A DNA stretch of 64,000 nt from positions 1 through 64,000 of the forward strand of contig JAGNBF010000001.1 in the NCBI GenBank assembly GCA_018004935.1, in the 5' to 3' direction. Position 1 is the first letter of the stretch; the number at the start of each line of letters is the position of its first letter. Below are positions 25,329 to 34,109 of the stretch, one piece after another. A model generated the notes under the pieces. The model was not told the DNA's origin and ran no database searches. It worked only from the letters and a program-made list of their open reading frames with translations. Position numbers and translations under genes: made by a program. Source of the stretch: Chloroflexota bacterium (GTDB taxonomy: Bacteria; Chloroflexota; Anaerolineae; Promineifilales; Promineifilaceae).

Positions 25329-26030
25329 TCATTGCCTGCTGACCGTCCGATAACCGGCACGGGCCAGAGATAACCCCACATAACCATTGGTTAATAGATA
25401 CCAGGTAGGGATAACGCTCAATTGCCAGATGCCAATTCCCGCGAGTATTAACAGGCAGACATTGAGACGTTTACGACTAAAGATCCATTTGAGGGAAGGG
25501 AAGGTGATGGTGCTCACCATCAGCAAACTGAGAATCACCATCAGAGGGATGAAGAGGCTATTGGGGATAACCATGCGGCCGCTTAAATCCGTCATTACCG
25601 CCAGAACTAACAACGCTCCTGCTGTCGAAATGGTCAGACCAATGGAATCGGTTTGGCCGGTTTTCATGGGGAGCAGGTTAAAGCGGGCCAACCGAAATGC
25701 CCCTGCCAGAGGGAGCAACACCGCGCATACCCAGATGAGTGACTCAGTGACATCACCCTGTAGCCGTAAATGGAAGAAGGCTAACACCGCCGGGGCCGCT
25801 CCCAGGCTTACCATATCTACCAGTGAGTCTAATTGCAGACCAAATTCTGACCGGGCATTGAGTTTACGCGCCGTTGTCCCGTCAAAAAAATCCAGGACAT
25901 AACTGGCCAGGATCAATGCTCCACCTGACGCCAGATGGCCCGTCGCCGAAGACAATATGGATACGATGCCACAAATGAGGGATAAAAAGGTGATTCCATT
26001 AGGAACCAGATAACGATATTTGCTATTCAT
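25329..26030 (-). CDS. pssA: CDP-diacylglycerol--serine O-phosphatidyltransferase
   Basis: The 233-residue polytopic membrane enzyme makes phosphatidylserine. The CDP-alcohol phosphatidyltransferase motif DGxxAR(x8)Gx3Dx3D is complete in DFFDGTTARKLNARSEFG and QLDSLVDMVS. It has about six hydrophobic segments. AGGAGATA precedes the ATG. It lies in the same direction as psd, about 590 bases downstream of it, and just before an acyltransferase, forming a phosphatidylethanolamine module. Confidence 0.93.
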   Translation of the reverse strand: MNSKYRYLVPNGITFLSLICGIVSILSSATGHLASGGALILASYVLDFFDGTTARKLNARSEFGLQLDSLVDMVSLGAAPAVLAFFHLRLQGDVTESLIWVCAVLLPLAGAFRLARFNLLPMKTGQTDSIGLTISTAGALLVLAVMTDLSGRMVIPNSLFIPLMVILSLLMVSTITFPSLKWIFSRKRLNVCLLILAGIGIWQLSVIPTWYLLTNGYVGLSLARAGYRTVSRQ

Positions 26031-26616
26031 GGCCTATCTCCTGGGGCGGTAAACAGTTGTCATAAAAACATACGTTGTACTTTCGTAAAGCTGTACTCGT
26101 CTAGGGCAAACTTACACACAGGAACAAAGCTGACAAAGTCACCAGAAAAATATGTGGGCTTTGTGGCTTCTTTCAATAAACAAGTAATCGTCCGTATTTA
26201 ACTTAGGAACTGTCGTAAGCGTTCAGTTCCCTGAGAAAAAGAGCCTTCCGAAGGTTTCCGCAAAGATGTTGACCAGTGGTACAAACCTTCAGAAGGCTGA
26301 ACGATTAGGAACTGTCTAAGGATAATGGGTCTTCAGGATTTCGTGGGGTATGGGCTGGCCTTGTTGTTGCCCACACTGGGTAGGCACAAGGCCAGCCAGT
26401 ACATCTGGTGTCAATTCACTGAATTCCCAAAGACCCAGAATAACTTCCCTTTTGGCTGTGGCCGGTTTCCTGATCGCGCCACCTATCTTATTTCCGAACG
26501 ATCACCAAGGCTATTCGACTCCGGCGAATTTTCCTTTTACCATGGGTGGCTGATAGACCTTTGCAGGCAGTTCACGCGCTGGTAAACAAGAAAAACGCCC
26601 CTGTTGTATAGCGTTA
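26031..26616. repeat. Intergenic repeats between psd and pssA
   Basis: No gene is supported. About 26225-26300 is an imperfect inverted repeat ending in GTTCAG...CTGAACG with GCCTTCCGAAGGTTT paired to AAACCTTCAGAAGGC. About 26325-26440 is a copy of the 115-bp family (GGGTCTTCAGGATTTCGTGG ... GAATTCCCAAAGACCC). About 26453-26490 is a GGTTTCCTGATCGCGCCACC core of the GGTCTCCTGACC family. Confidence 0.6.
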
Positions 26617-27303
26617 TTATTTTTGGGTTTTCTTTAATCGGGCAATGGGAGTCACCCCCCCATACACTTTATCCCCTACACGCACGATGAGGTCTGCGGT
26701 GGGGGGGAGAAACAGATCTACACGAGAGCTGAATTTGATCAGACCGAACCGTTGTCCGGTGGTAAGTTGATCACCTAATTGGGCATGGTTGACACAACGC
26801 CGAGCCAAAATACCAGCGATCTGTTTGGTCAGGATACGCCCATAAGCCGATTCCGTTATCATGGCGATGTATTCGTTGACCTCAGAGGCTTCGGGTAGAT
26901 ACGCTTTTAGGAATTGGCCGGGATGATGCTGGACAAGGGTAACGCGGCCGCTTAACGGCACCCGTTGTACATGAACATCCACAATAGAAAGGAAGATGCT
27001 AATACGAATAGCATCTTCTTGAAGGTATTTTTTTTCTGGCTCGCGGATAATTTCTACTACTTCCCCATCACCGGGGCTGACCACCAACCCATCTTCAACC
27101 AGGGGTGTGCGGTTGGGATCCCGAAAGAACCAGAGGATCAACAACCAAAGGGGTGTAATGAGCCAGAACAGCAGGTGGGTAAGGGGATGAGCACGAAGAA
27201 AACGCAACGCGGCCGCGAGCAACCACATTCCTGTAACAAAGGCCATAGTCCCTTCTCCCCCCTGGGCAAAAGGCCAACGTTTATCCTTTCCGTACTGCTC
27301 CAT
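26617..27303 (-). CDS. psd: Phosphatidylserine decarboxylase, short type, with Ser-Ser cleavage site
   Basis: The 228-residue protein should decarboxylate phosphatidylserine to phosphatidylethanolamine. It has an N-terminal membrane pair (about 18-60), the catalytic-His region FLSIVDVHVQRVPLSG and the self-cleavage site. In this family the site usually reads FGSR; here it reads FSSR (RFGLIKFSSRVDLFLPP), so the Gly before the pyruvoyl-forming Ser is Ser. Ser-Ser cleavage occurs in other pyruvoyl enzymes such as histidine decarboxylase, so activity is plausible. AAGGAG precedes the ATG. Two GCGGCCGC octamers lie in the gene. Confidence 0.9.
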   Translation of the reverse strand: MEQYGKDKRWPFAQGGEGTMAFVTGMWLLAAALRFLRAHPLTHLLFWLITPLWLLILWFFRDPNRTPLVEDGLVVSPGDGEVVEIIREPEKKYLQEDAIRISIFLSIVDVHVQRVPLSGRVTLVQHHPGQFLKAYLPEASEVNEYIAMITESAYGRILTKQIAGILARRCVNHAQLGDQLTTGQRFGLIKFSSRVDLFLPPTADLIVRVGDKVYGGVTPIARLKKTQK

Positions 27304-27704
27304 GCGACTCCTTACACCAGAAATCCGATTTCCCGGCGAAATCGGATTCCCTAAAAGTTATGGGGCATTTTAACATTCCCCCCAGGTCAGGGCAACCATC
27401 CTGCGGCGATTGCATACTCCCCAACCCCGCCCCCAGGGGTGGGGAACTTTCTCATGTGCCAGTTATCGAGCGCGGCCGCGCTCGATAACTGGCACTCCTG
27501 GTGTTTCCCCCTCCCCCTTGAGGGTGACGCGAGTCGAAGCCCGGTTCCGCCTTTGACTCGCGCAAACATCGCCGTACCTCCCTAAATCTGGGAGGTATTA
27601 GGGGGTGGCTTTATCCGTGTTTGACCTTCGCTAAACTCCCTCATTGCCCTACCGTACCCCTTTCGTCTCTCGCCCGTACCCTGCCTGTTTGATACACTTG
27701 CCCC
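27304..27704. repeat. Intergenic GC-rich repeat with a 40-bp perfect palindrome
   Basis: The promoter-side gap between divergent psd and the 27705 gene. 27420-27520 resembles the GC-rich hairpin family (CGCCCCCAGGGGTGGGGAAC), but its hairpin is a perfect 40-base palindrome at 27456-27495 with arms GTGCCAGTTATCGAGCGCGG, centred exactly on a GCGGCCGC octamer at 27472-27479. No gene is seen. Confidence 0.7.
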
Positions 27705-29048
27705 ATGATGGAAAATACGCGAACCCGCCTGTTCATTTTGTTCATTGCTTTGGTGGTTGTGGCGGTAGCTGTCTGGGCCACTACCTATGCCATCCAGGGT
27801 GATAGTTCTCTTTTGCGCAATGTGGCCATAGACGATGCCCGCATTACACCTAATGCTGATGGTAGTAATGACATTACCACTATTCGCTACGAAATTGCTC
27901 GTAACGCCACTGTTTCTATTTACTTTGAGAATGGGGCTGGCGAACGATTTTACTTTCGGGAAGCGCGGCCGCGAGCCGAAGGTATCTACTCTGTCAACTT
28001 TAGCGGTGTGGTTGAGGGGTACAAACTTCCCGGCGAAACCATCTCGGGTGAGATTCTCGCCCGCCTGCTCCAAAACGGAACCTACACCTGGACTATCGCC
28101 GCCACCGACACCGAGGGCATGAACCAAATGGTGCAGGGACAACTGATTATCGCCGAGGCTGATACGGCCCTGCCGGAATTACGCAACTTTAGCCTGGACA
28201 AAACAACCTTTACCCCCAACCAGGATGGTATTAATGACCGGGTTTTGGCGGCGTTTGAGTTGATGAAAGAGGTCTCTACCCTGCGAGTTTACCTGTTGGC
28301 TCCAGATGGCAGTCAATATCCCATCGAAGAAAAAGAGCGTGGTATTCCCGTCAACATGCCGGGCCGCCACGAGTACGATTACGAAGGGGGTGTGGATGAT
28401 AAAGCCACCCCGCCGCCAGATGGAATTTATCCGGTGATCGCTTATGCTGAAGATGCTGAGGGGCAAAAAATCCAGGTGGAGCAACAACTGACCATTCAAT
28501 ATGGTGGTGTGCCCCGTGCCGACATCATCTCTCCCCCCGCCGGACATACCATTGAGTTTAATGTAACCTCGGTGGCTTTATGTGATACGCTTTACTTTAC
28601 GGCGACCGTGCGAAATTATGGTACAACGCCCATCCGCACCACCGGTCCTATTCCTGGCACTGTTTATGACTCCGATTGGAATTACAATACGTTGGGTTGG
28701 CACACTGAATCTGGGGCGTGGCGTCTGGCTATCGGTTACGAAAATGAAATTTTTAATTACCCTTATCGCTGGGCGATTGGGAACCCTGATGAGTTGACGA
28801 TGATAGAGGGTGACCTGTATCTCATGCCGGATCAGCGGGTGGTTATCACCGGGGGTATTCGTATCATTAACAGTTTGGGGATTCGCAACCCGCAACCGGT
28901 ATGGGCTGGATTAATCCATGAGGATGTGGAGATTTCCCAATTTAACAATCGTGTGGATACGCAATCTATTCTCATAGATTTGCCAGACGAAAATAACTTT
29001 ACCCCCTGTCCAGCACGTGAGATTCCAGCGCGGCCGCAGGCTGAATAG
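27705..29048 (+). CDS. Membrane-anchored extracellular protein with FlgD-Ig-like domains
   Basis: The 447-residue protein has an N-terminal membrane segment (about 8-30) and an extracytoplasmic region with at least two beta-sandwich repeats. Each repeat starts like NVAIDDARITPNADGSND or FSLDKTTFTPNQDGIND and ends like DGIYPVIAYAED, a pattern typical of FlgD Ig-like/CHU_C-type domains. The C-terminal 180 residues are a further beta-rich region (YNTLGWHTESGAW) with no recognised family. There are two ATG codons at the start and no Shine-Dalgarno. The role is unknown; it is probably a surface or periplasmic structural protein. Confidence 0.75.
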   Translation: MMENTRTRLFILFIALVVVAVAVWATTYAIQGDSSLLRNVAIDDARITPNADGSNDITTIRYEIARNATVSIYFENGAGERFYFREARPRAEGIYSVNFSGVVEGYKLPGETISGEILARLLQNGTYTWTIAATDTEGMNQMVQGQLIIAEADTALPELRNFSLDKTTFTPNQDGINDRVLAAFELMKEVSTLRVYLLAPDGSQYPIEEKERGIPVNMPGRHEYDYEGGVDDKATPPPDGIYPVIAYAEDAEGQKIQVEQQLTIQYGGVPRADIISPPAGHTIEFNVTSVALCDTLYFTATVRNYGTTPIRTTGPIPGTVYDSDWNYNTLGWHTESGAWRLAIGYENEIFNYPYRWAIGNPDELTMIEGDLYLMPDQRVVITGGIRIINSLGIRNPQPVWAGLIHEDVEISQFNNRVDTQSILIDLPDENNFTPCPAREIPARPQAE

Positions 29049-29616
29049 ATCCGCAGGTTCTTGGCCCATGTCGGCAAGATTAACCTGAACCATGTCCCCC
29101 CTGACCATTTTTCGTCTTCCCCTAACCTGGCAAGTCAGAACCAAAGAGGTTTTTGCCCCAAATTAAATGAATTAGCACGAATGGGAAAATAAAAAGGCTC
29201 TTTGGGAATTCAGGGGGTTGACACCAGATGTACGGGCTGGCCTTGTGCCTGCTCCGTGTGGGCAATCACAAGGGTTGCCCGTACCCTACGATATCCTGAA
29301 GACCCAATAAAAATTCAGTAACGACTAAGCCGTGGCCTGAGTTTGTCGAAGGCAACCCGAGGCTTCGGTAAACTCGGCCCTCGAGAATCTTAGTCGTTAC
29401 ATTAATTCGTAAAATTCGTGGCTGATCTTCTTGTTTTCTGGCAAGCGTTCAGTTATCCCGCCCGATGGTCAAACCACCGGGCTACATTTACGAAGCCGTG
29501 CGGGCTAAAACCTCAGGCCAGCGGCCTTTGTAACCATAGCCCCGTCGTTTACGACCGGGCGGGTTTTTGCTCAGGAAATAAAACCCTTAGTCCATAATTA
29601 ACACCCCGCGTCAAAG
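29049..29616. repeat. Intergenic repeats (three families)
   Basis: 29200-29310 is a 115-bp family copy (GGGAATTCAGGGGGTTGACA ... CCCTACGATATCCTGAAGAC). 29334-29390 is a TGAGTTTGTCGAAG/CTTCGGTAAACTCG copy bordered by ACTAAGCC and CTTAGTCGTTAC. 29455-29570 is the GCCAGCGGCCTTTGTAACCA unit related to 4000 and 35850. No gene is supported. Confidence 0.65.
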
Positions 29617-29700
29617 ATGAATGATTGCCCTACTCTGGGTAAAATTCTCCTTTGCACCTCTCATGGATTGGATGCTCATTTACCAGGTATGTGTCTTACT

Positions 29701-30939
29701 ATGAATAACCGAACGCTGACGTACTCCGCTTTTTATTCTGTGGCGCGTAAAAACTTCCTTACCCGGAACACGCAAGCAACATTGTTTGCCTTACTTATCT
29801 TGTTACTGGCAAGCCTTACCGCCTGCCAGGGTACCACGGAGACAATCGAAGTCACTGTACCGGTTACCTATGAAGTAACGCGGCTGGTCAATGTACCGGT
29901 GACGGTCGCGGCCGCGACGGGGCCAGCCGCCACTCCCACAGCAGAAGCAGAACCTACCACCATGCCCTTACCCGGCACACCAGACTACCCCATCCGGCTC
30001 ATCTTTCCTCCCACTGTACCGGCTCCGGTAGTAGAAGCCCGACAACAGCCATTTCTAGATGCGTTGATTAGCGCGACCGGTTTCACCTTTGAAACGGTCA
30101 TCCCCGCCAATTTCCGGGAAATGCTAACGTTGCTTTGCAACGAGCCCAATCGCACCCTCGCTTTTTTGCCCCCAGAGGTATACGTTCTGGCTCATGAACA
30201 ATGTGGGGCACAGGTAGGGCAGGCTTTTATGCGGCTAGGAACTACCTGGAATGCGGGCATGATTGTGGTTCGCCTGGAGAACCCCATTGCCAGTCTGGAA
30301 GAATTAAACGGGCAGAGCTGGGGCGTCCCTGGTTTACAATCTCGCACCGGATCACTCTTTTTTACCGCCATGTTTCAACAAATGGGTATTACCCCTGGCC
30401 CCATAACCGAATATCCAGGCGACAGCCGGGCTATGGAAGCGGTATTCAACGGGGAAGTTGCCTTTGCCACAGCTACCTTTGTCCCCCCCATTTTGCCCTA
30501 TAATGAGCGGCCCTGGCAGATGGGCGTAGATGAGCCAGAACCCTGGAAGACAACCTTTGCCACACCGGCACGCAGTGACATTGGTTATGTGATCGCCAAT
30601 GGGGACGTTAATCAGGGGGGATACCGGGTGCGGGAGGCCCGTTCAGCTTTATTAGATACTGTTCCCGGCATATTTGCCCAGACACGTATCCTGGCCTTAT
30701 CGCCGCAAATCCCGTTTGATGCTGTGGTTTATGGGGCAACGTTTCCCTTTAATGTGGCGAATGAAGTAGCCGTGGCAATGACGGCTTTTGCCAGCCAGGA
30801 CGTTTGTATTGAATCGGTCTGCTCTAGCGATTTCCTGAATATGAACGGGTTAGAACCGGTAGCCGATAGTTTTTATGATAGTTATCGGGAGATGATCGCC
30901 ACAGCCGGTTGGGGTGAGGCAGAGATATTAGACGAGTGA
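29701..30939 (+). CDS. PhnD-like phosphate/phosphonate ABC-transporter substrate-binding lipoprotein
   Basis: The 412-residue protein has a signal sequence ending in a lipobox (LLASLTAC, Cys about 41). This is followed by a low-complexity Thr/Val/Pro linker (about 45-95) and a periplasmic binding fold of the PhnD/phosphonate type (PIRLIFPPTVPAP, SLEELNGQSWGVP, VAFATATF). No permease or ATPase genes are adjacent, so the transporter partner and ligand are unknown. The frame is open from an earlier ATG at 29617; neither start has a clear ribosome site, and 29701 gives the shorter pre-signal region. Confidence 0.82.
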   Translation: MNNRTLTYSAFYSVARKNFLTRNTQATLFALLILLLASLTACQGTTETIEVTVPVTYEVTRLVNVPVTVAAATGPAATPTAEAEPTTMPLPGTPDYPIRLIFPPTVPAPVVEARQQPFLDALISATGFTFETVIPANFREMLTLLCNEPNRTLAFLPPEVYVLAHEQCGAQVGQAFMRLGTTWNAGMIVVRLENPIASLEELNGQSWGVPGLQSRTGSLFFTAMFQQMGITPGPITEYPGDSRAMEAVFNGEVAFATATFVPPILPYNERPWQMGVDEPEPWKTTFATPARSDIGYVIANGDVNQGGYRVREARSALLDTVPGIFAQTRILALSPQIPFDAVVYGATFPFNVANEVAVAMTAFASQDVCIESVCSSDFLNMNGLEPVADSFYDSYREMIATAGWGEAEILDE

Positions 30940-31174
30940 AAATTGAAGGACTGTTTCCCGTCTCTTAGCGCGGTTTGGGGGCGTCCGCCTCAAACCGTGT
31001 CGGTAGGTTTCTCCTCTTCCCTCTGGGAAGGGGATGGGGGATGGATTTTCAGCCCATGCCTACCCAATCTGTTGCCGCAAACAAAATGTCACTTTATGAC
31101 TGTGGTAAGTATAGCCCGACGGTTTGACCGCCGGGTGAGGTAAGTGAATGATTACCTCTCAAGCGTAAAAAGCT

Positions 31175-32086
31175 ATGGTAGATCTGGCTATTATCATCGT
31201 CAGTTGGAATGTGCGGGATTATCTGCGTGATTGCCTGACCTCTGTGTATGGGGAATTACACCGATCTGGCATTACCGGTACGGTATGGGTAATAGATAAC
31301 GGCTCAACTGATGGCACCTTATCGCTGGTAAAAAACCTGTTTCCCCAGGTGCATCTGCTGGTGAATGCGGAAAATGTGGGGTTTGGGGCGGCTAATAATC
31401 AAGGTATGAAAGCGGCCGCGGCCGAATCTCCGCGCTATTTCTTTCTTCTTAATCCAGATACGTTGGTGCGGCCGCGAGCCTTCAAACGGATGCTGGAATT
31501 TATGGACAGTCGGCCCGATGTCGGTGTTGCCGGGGCACGGTTGATCTATGGCGATGGTCGCTTTCAACATAGTGCCTTTGCCTTTCCCGGCATCCGTCAA
31601 TTACTGTTTGACCTGTTTCCCTTACCGGCTCGTTTTTATGAGAGCCGCTGGAACGGGCGTTACCCACGCCATTATTACCACCCAGACAATAAGCCGTTTG
31701 CCGTTGATCATACCCTGGGGGCTACCATGTTAGTGCGCCGAGATGTAGCCGAAGCCACAGCCGGGTTTGACGAAGCGTTTCACATGTATTGTGAAGAAAT
31801 TGATTGGAGTTGGCGCATCCGCGAGGCTGGTTGGGCCATTTATACCGTTCCCTCGGCCGAAGTGGTTCATTTTGGGGGAGAAAGCACCAAACAGATTCCG
31901 GCTCGTTCGATTATTAATTTGTGGGGAAGCCGGGCACAACTGTACCATAAACATTATGGTCCCTGGCGGCGCAAGTTGGCGGCCTGGTTAGCGGCATTGG
32001 GCCTGCGACGGCACGCGGCCGCAGCCCGTGATCGCTCTCTTAAAGAAGCCTATGAACACGCGGCCGCGTTATGGGACAGCCGATAA
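31175..32086 (+). CDS. Family 2 glycosyltransferase (rhamnosyltransferase-like)
   Basis: The 303-residue GT-A enzyme has the nucleotide-sugar entry segment IIIVSWNVRDYLRDCL, VIDNGSTDGT, NVGFGAANNQG, the metal-binding PDTLV segment and a late ETAGFDEAF-type motif (ATAGFDEAFHMYCEEIDWSWR). This pattern is typical of WbbL-like rhamnosyltransferases. It probably adds a sugar to a surface polysaccharide. It forms a pair with the glycosyltransferase starting 89 bases downstream. Confidence 0.9.
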   Translation: MVDLAIIIVSWNVRDYLRDCLTSVYGELHRSGITGTVWVIDNGSTDGTLSLVKNLFPQVHLLVNAENVGFGAANNQGMKAAAAESPRYFFLLNPDTLVRPRAFKRMLEFMDSRPDVGVAGARLIYGDGRFQHSAFAFPGIRQLLFDLFPLPARFYESRWNGRYPRHYYHPDNKPFAVDHTLGATMLVRRDVAEATAGFDEAFHMYCEEIDWSWRIREAGWAIYTVPSAEVVHFGGESTKQIPARSIINLWGSRAQLYHKHYGPWRRKLAAWLAALGLRRHAAAARDRSLKEAYEHAAALWDSR

Positions 32087-32174
32087 TATACCCGACGCGG
32101 CGATAAAGCGACACGGCGACCGGGCGAACACAATGTCAGATTATGCCCTATGGCAGTATAGTGAGCGGTGATCC

Positions 32175-32936
32175 GTGAGTAGTAAACAAGCTTCGGTTGA
32201 GTTGACAGCCGCCATTCTTACTTTTAATGAAGCGGAGCATATCGTTGCCTGCATTGAAAGCCTGCGCTGGGCAGATCGGGTTTTTGTGTTCGATTCCTTC
32301 AGCCGGGATGACACCGTAGCCCGTGCTCAGGCCGCCGGGGCCGAAGTTGCTCAGGAGACGTTCCAAAATTATGCCCAACAACGGAATGCCGCTTTGGACG
32401 TTCTGCAAACGGATTGGGTTTTCTTTGTGGATGCGGATGAACGGGGTACGCCAGAGCTAGGGGTAGAAATTCGTCAGATGATCAATAACAGATCAGAGAG
32501 GGGTTGGTATGTGCCGCGCCACAACTATATTTTTGGCCGACTAACGTTAGGAGCCGGTTGGTACCCGGATTATCAGTTGCGCCTTTTTTGTCACGGCAAA
32601 GTGCGGTACGAACGACCCGTGCATGAATTGGCGGTGGTAGATGGGGCAATTGGCTACCTGCAAAATCCCTTGCTTCATTACAATTACCGAGATGTAGCCC
32701 ACTTTCAATTCAAACAACGGGCGTATACCAGTTATGATGCCAAAATTATGTTTGCGGCTGGGGTGAGAGCGCGGCCGCATAACTTCATTCTGCAACCCTG
32801 GCGACAATTCTGGTGGCGTTATGTTACCCTCAAAGGGTACCAGGACGGATTACACGGCTTACGTCTCAGCACCTATATGGCCTACTATGAGTGGGTAAAA
32901 TACCGTAAACTGGCCTGGTTCTGGCGCAAGCGTTAG
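32175..32936 (+). CDS. Family 2 glycosyltransferase (WaaE/KdtX-like)
   Basis: The 253-residue GT-A enzyme begins at a GTG. It shows ILTFNEAEHIVACIESL, VFVFDSFSRDDTV, NYAQQRNAALD and the DxD-type FFVDADERGTPEL, the set seen in WaaE-like glucosyltransferases of cell-envelope glycan synthesis. It lacks membrane spans. Its stop codon overlaps by four bases the end of the convergent small gene at 32933-33166. Confidence 0.9.
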   Translation: MSSKQASVELTAAILTFNEAEHIVACIESLRWADRVFVFDSFSRDDTVARAQAAGAEVAQETFQNYAQQRNAALDVLQTDWVFFVDADERGTPELGVEIRQMINNRSERGWYVPRHNYIFGRLTLGAGWYPDYQLRLFCHGKVRYERPVHELAVVDGAIGYLQNPLLHYNYRDVAHFQFKQRAYTSYDAKIMFAAGVRARPHNFILQPWRQFWWRYVTLKGYQDGLHGLRLSTYMAYYEWVKYRKLAWFWRKR

Positions 32937-33166
32937 GCAAGATATACTTTTTGCCCCAGCGGCCGCAATACCCAGTTTAACGTCTCCTTCCCCAATACCA
33001 ACTCCTGCGCCGACTGACCGGGTAAGATTACCAGGACATGCCGCCCTTCGTGGTCAGACCATTGCCTTCCTTGTTCGACGGATTGCCATTTACCCTGCCA
33101 CTGCACTCGCTGAATCGTCAATTGCCCATCCGTACGAAATTGACACTCTACCCCTACAATTTTCAT
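32933..33166 (-). CDS. Small uncharacterised protein coupled to the gamma-glutamyl hydrolase
   Basis: The 77-residue protein has no recognised family (MKIVGVECQFRTDGQLTIQR... ending VLRPLGQKVYLA). It is predicted to be a small beta-rich fold. Its ATG overlaps the TGA of the hydrolase gene upstream (ATGA at 33163-33166), the hallmark of translational coupling, which supports that it is real. It contains one GCGGCCGC. Confidence 0.7.
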   Translation of the reverse strand: MKIVGVECQFRTDGQLTIQRVQWQGKWQSVEQGRQWSDHEGRHVLVILPGQSAQELVLGKETLNWVLRPLGQKVYLA

Positions 33167-33879
33167 GGTGCGTCAGACTCCTCCGCGGCCGCGTTCACCA
33201 GGCCATCAAATAAGCGTTGTTGCGTCACATCCTCAGCCGCCGTAATCTCTGGATGCCACTGCACCGCCATCAACCAGGGATGCCCCACCATTTCCAGGGC
33301 CTCAATCGTCCCATCGGCCGCATAGGCCACAACTTCCAAACCAGTGGCTGGTTGGCGTACCGCCTGATGATGCCATGATGCCGGATTTACGGCTGTGGCC
33401 CCCATAATGCGGGCCAGCCGTGACTCAGATTTTACCTGTACTGGATGGGGAACGGCTACATCGGGTGGTTCACGGTGCACCACAGCTTCACCCACCACAT
33501 CGGGCAAATGTTCAATCAGTGTTCCTCCCAAGGCCACATTCAACACCTGCGTTCCCCGGCAGATGCACAAAGTTGGTTTACCTAGTTCGATAATTTTCCG
33601 GGCCAACATCATCTCCATCTCATCCCGCTCTGGACTGATGGTGTAAATTTCCGGGTGGGGCACACCAGCATAATGAGCCGGGTCTACATCTCCCCCACCC
33701 GAAAAGATGACCCCATCCAGTAGTTTCAGCAATTGATCCAGGTGCGGTTCACCAGGGGGAATTAGAATAACAATACCCCCGGCCCGGCGCACTGCATCTA
33801 CGTAGACGGTAGGAAGCATAAAATGGTCATCGGGACTGCGTTCATAAGTGGTGATACCAATAATGGGTGTTCGTGTCAT
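33163..33879 (-). CDS. Gamma-glutamyl-gamma-aminobutyrate hydrolase family protein (PuuD-like)
   Basis: The 238-residue class I glutamine-amidotransferase-like hydrolase has GVIFSGGGDVDPAHYAG, the nucleophile TLCICRGTQVLNVALGG (Cys about 104) and MAVQWHPEITA. It shares the fold and motifs of the 19844 paralogue. On the same strand downstream of a glutamine-synthetase-like ligase and an ethanolamine-type permease, it probably removes the gamma-glutamyl group at the end of that pathway. Confidence 0.9.
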   Translation of the reverse strand: MTRTPIIGITTYERSPDDHFMLPTVYVDAVRRAGGIVILIPPGEPHLDQLLKLLDGVIFSGGGDVDPAHYAGVPHPEIYTISPERDEMEMMLARKIIELGKPTLCICRGTQVLNVALGGTLIEHLPDVVGEAVVHREPPDVAVPHPVQVKSESRLARIMGATAVNPASWHHQAVRQPATGLEVVAYAADGTIEALEMVGHPWLMAVQWHPEITAAEDVTQQRLFDGLVNAAAEESDAP

Positions 33880-33929
33880 AAAAACGGTTCATTTTGTGTT
33901 TAGGAACGAGAATTAAGTGGTTTTTTCCT

Positions 33930-34080
33930 TCACCCCAGGGAGAGAGAACTAACTCCCCTCTCCCGCTTCGGGAGAGGGGTCGGGGGTGAGGGTCAGCCAT
34001 TCCACGCTCGGCGTCTTGTAGGACGCAGAGCGTCCCAGAGGGAATTCTCACGCCGAGCGTGGGAATAAGTTGTGACACCT
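33930..34080. repeat. Two inverted repeats between ligase and hydrolase genes
   Basis: CTCCCCTCTCCCGCTTCGGG with its complement at about 33950-33977, and CCACGCTCGGCGT paired with ACGCCGAGCGTGG at about 34002-34063. The first could act as a terminator or mRNA-stability hairpin. Confidence 0.5.
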
Positions 34081-34109
34081 GAATGGTTACAACTATTGGC
34101 AGGTTGTTG

